Shown piece by piece: positions 5,777-6,041 of a stretch of DNA of 6,041 bases. A program made the translations under genes and the position numbers. A model generated the notes under the pieces. That model saw nothing but the letters and a program-made list of their open reading frames with translations, did no database searches and was not told where the DNA came from. This stretch comes from Bacillota bacterium (GTDB lineage Bacteria > Bacillota > Clostridia > Acetivibrionales > DSM-2933), in assembly GCA_030705945.1 (NCBI GenBank), contig JAUZPS010000308.1, positions 1 through 6,041 on the forward strand, in the 5' to 3' direction. Each line of letters begins with the position of its first letter. Within the stretch, counting starts at the first letter, position 1.

Positions 5777-5992
5777 CTATTTAACCTTAGTTACATTAAG
5801 TCCAGTCTGAGTGACAAAATTCTTTATATCTCCTTCTGTATAACGGCCTTCGTCATAGTCAACCGTTACCGTATCAGCTTCCATATCCACTCTAACTGCA
5901 TTAATTCCGCCATGCGCAAGTATAGTTTGCTCAATATTAGGTATTTTTTTAGAATCATCCAAACCGGAAATTACAAATTTATTCGCTTTCAT
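5777..5992 (-). CDS. Small HMA-fold protein lacking the CxxC metal site
   Basis: A 71-residue cytosolic protein with the beta-alpha-beta-beta-alpha-beta pattern of heavy-metal-associated (CopZ/MerP-like) domains: strand KFVISGL (5-11), helix about 15-27, GGINAVRVDMEADTVTVDYD (28-47), then helix TEGDIKNFVTQTG (52-64) and a final short strand. In metal-binding members the first loop reads GMTCxxC. Here it reads GLDDSKK, so the two cysteines (expected at 13 and 16) are Asp13 and Lys16, and the whole protein contains no cysteine. Canonical copper or mercury binding is therefore unlikely; the fold may serve protein contact or another ligand. The start is firm (ATG with AGGAGG 7 bases upstream). 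It converges on the topoisomerase gene, and its upstream neighbours are outside the window. The fold is a confident call; the function is unknown. Confidence 0.85.
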   Translation of the reverse strand: MKANKFVISGLDDSKKIPNIEQTILAHGGINAVRVDMEADTVTVDYDEGRYTEGDIKNFVTQTGLNVTKVK

Positions 5993-5999
5993 GTAGAGT

Positions 6000-6005
6000 C
6001 CTCCT
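6000..6005 (-). promoter_or_regulatory. Ribosome binding site of the HMA-fold gene
   Basis: AGGAGG, 7 bases before the ATG at 5992. The remaining 36 bases to the window edge are A+T-rich and too short to assign a promoter. Confidence 0.85.
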
Positions 6006-6041
6006 AATCTTTTTATTTATTATCTGTAAAATGTTTTTTAA

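Overview
The window looks like chromosomal DNA of an anaerobic, plant-polysaccharide-degrading member of the Clostridia, close in style to the Acetivibrio (Clostridium thermocellum) and Ruminiclostridium groups. The reasons are the low G+C content, strong AGGAGG-type ribosome binding sites, two TTG starts, and above all a SigI sigma factor paired with a membrane RsgI anti-sigma factor that carries a carbohydrate-sensing ectodomain. The species cannot be fixed from the sequence alone.

Left part, minus strand, read right to left. sigI (start at 3329) overlaps rsgI by 8 bases, and 117 bases later comes a secreted SGNH esterase of the rhamnogalacturonan acetylesterase type, which runs off the left edge. 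RsgI has a short cytoplasmic anti-sigma domain, one membrane helix, a conserved juxtamembrane domain with an Asn-Pro autoproteolysis motif, a Ser/Thr/Pro linker, a PA14 domain and a C-terminal CBM6/CBM35-like module. The inferred circuit is that pectin-type polysaccharide outside the cell is sensed by PA14 and/or the CBM, RsgI is cleaved and SigI released, and pectin-degrading genes, possibly including the adjacent esterase, are switched on.

Middle part, 3330-3740, is a 411-base divergent intergenic region. It holds a candidate sigma-A promoter and a candidate SigI-type promoter for sigI, a 9-bp inverted repeat, a striking composite palindrome of about 99 bases, a small dyad, and a near-consensus sigma-A promoter for the rightward gene.

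Right part: a plus-strand type IA topoisomerase (TopB-like, TTG start) is followed by a hairpin that probably separates it from a convergent 71-codon gene on the minus strand. That gene encodes a heavy-metal-associated (HMA) fold protein that has lost both metal-binding cysteines. These two genes have no evident functional link to the sigI cluster.

I found no CRISPR array, tRNA, rRNA, transposase or integrase. The most notable items are the PA14-plus-CBM sensor next to the esterase, and the large palindrome, which no predicted transcript explains.
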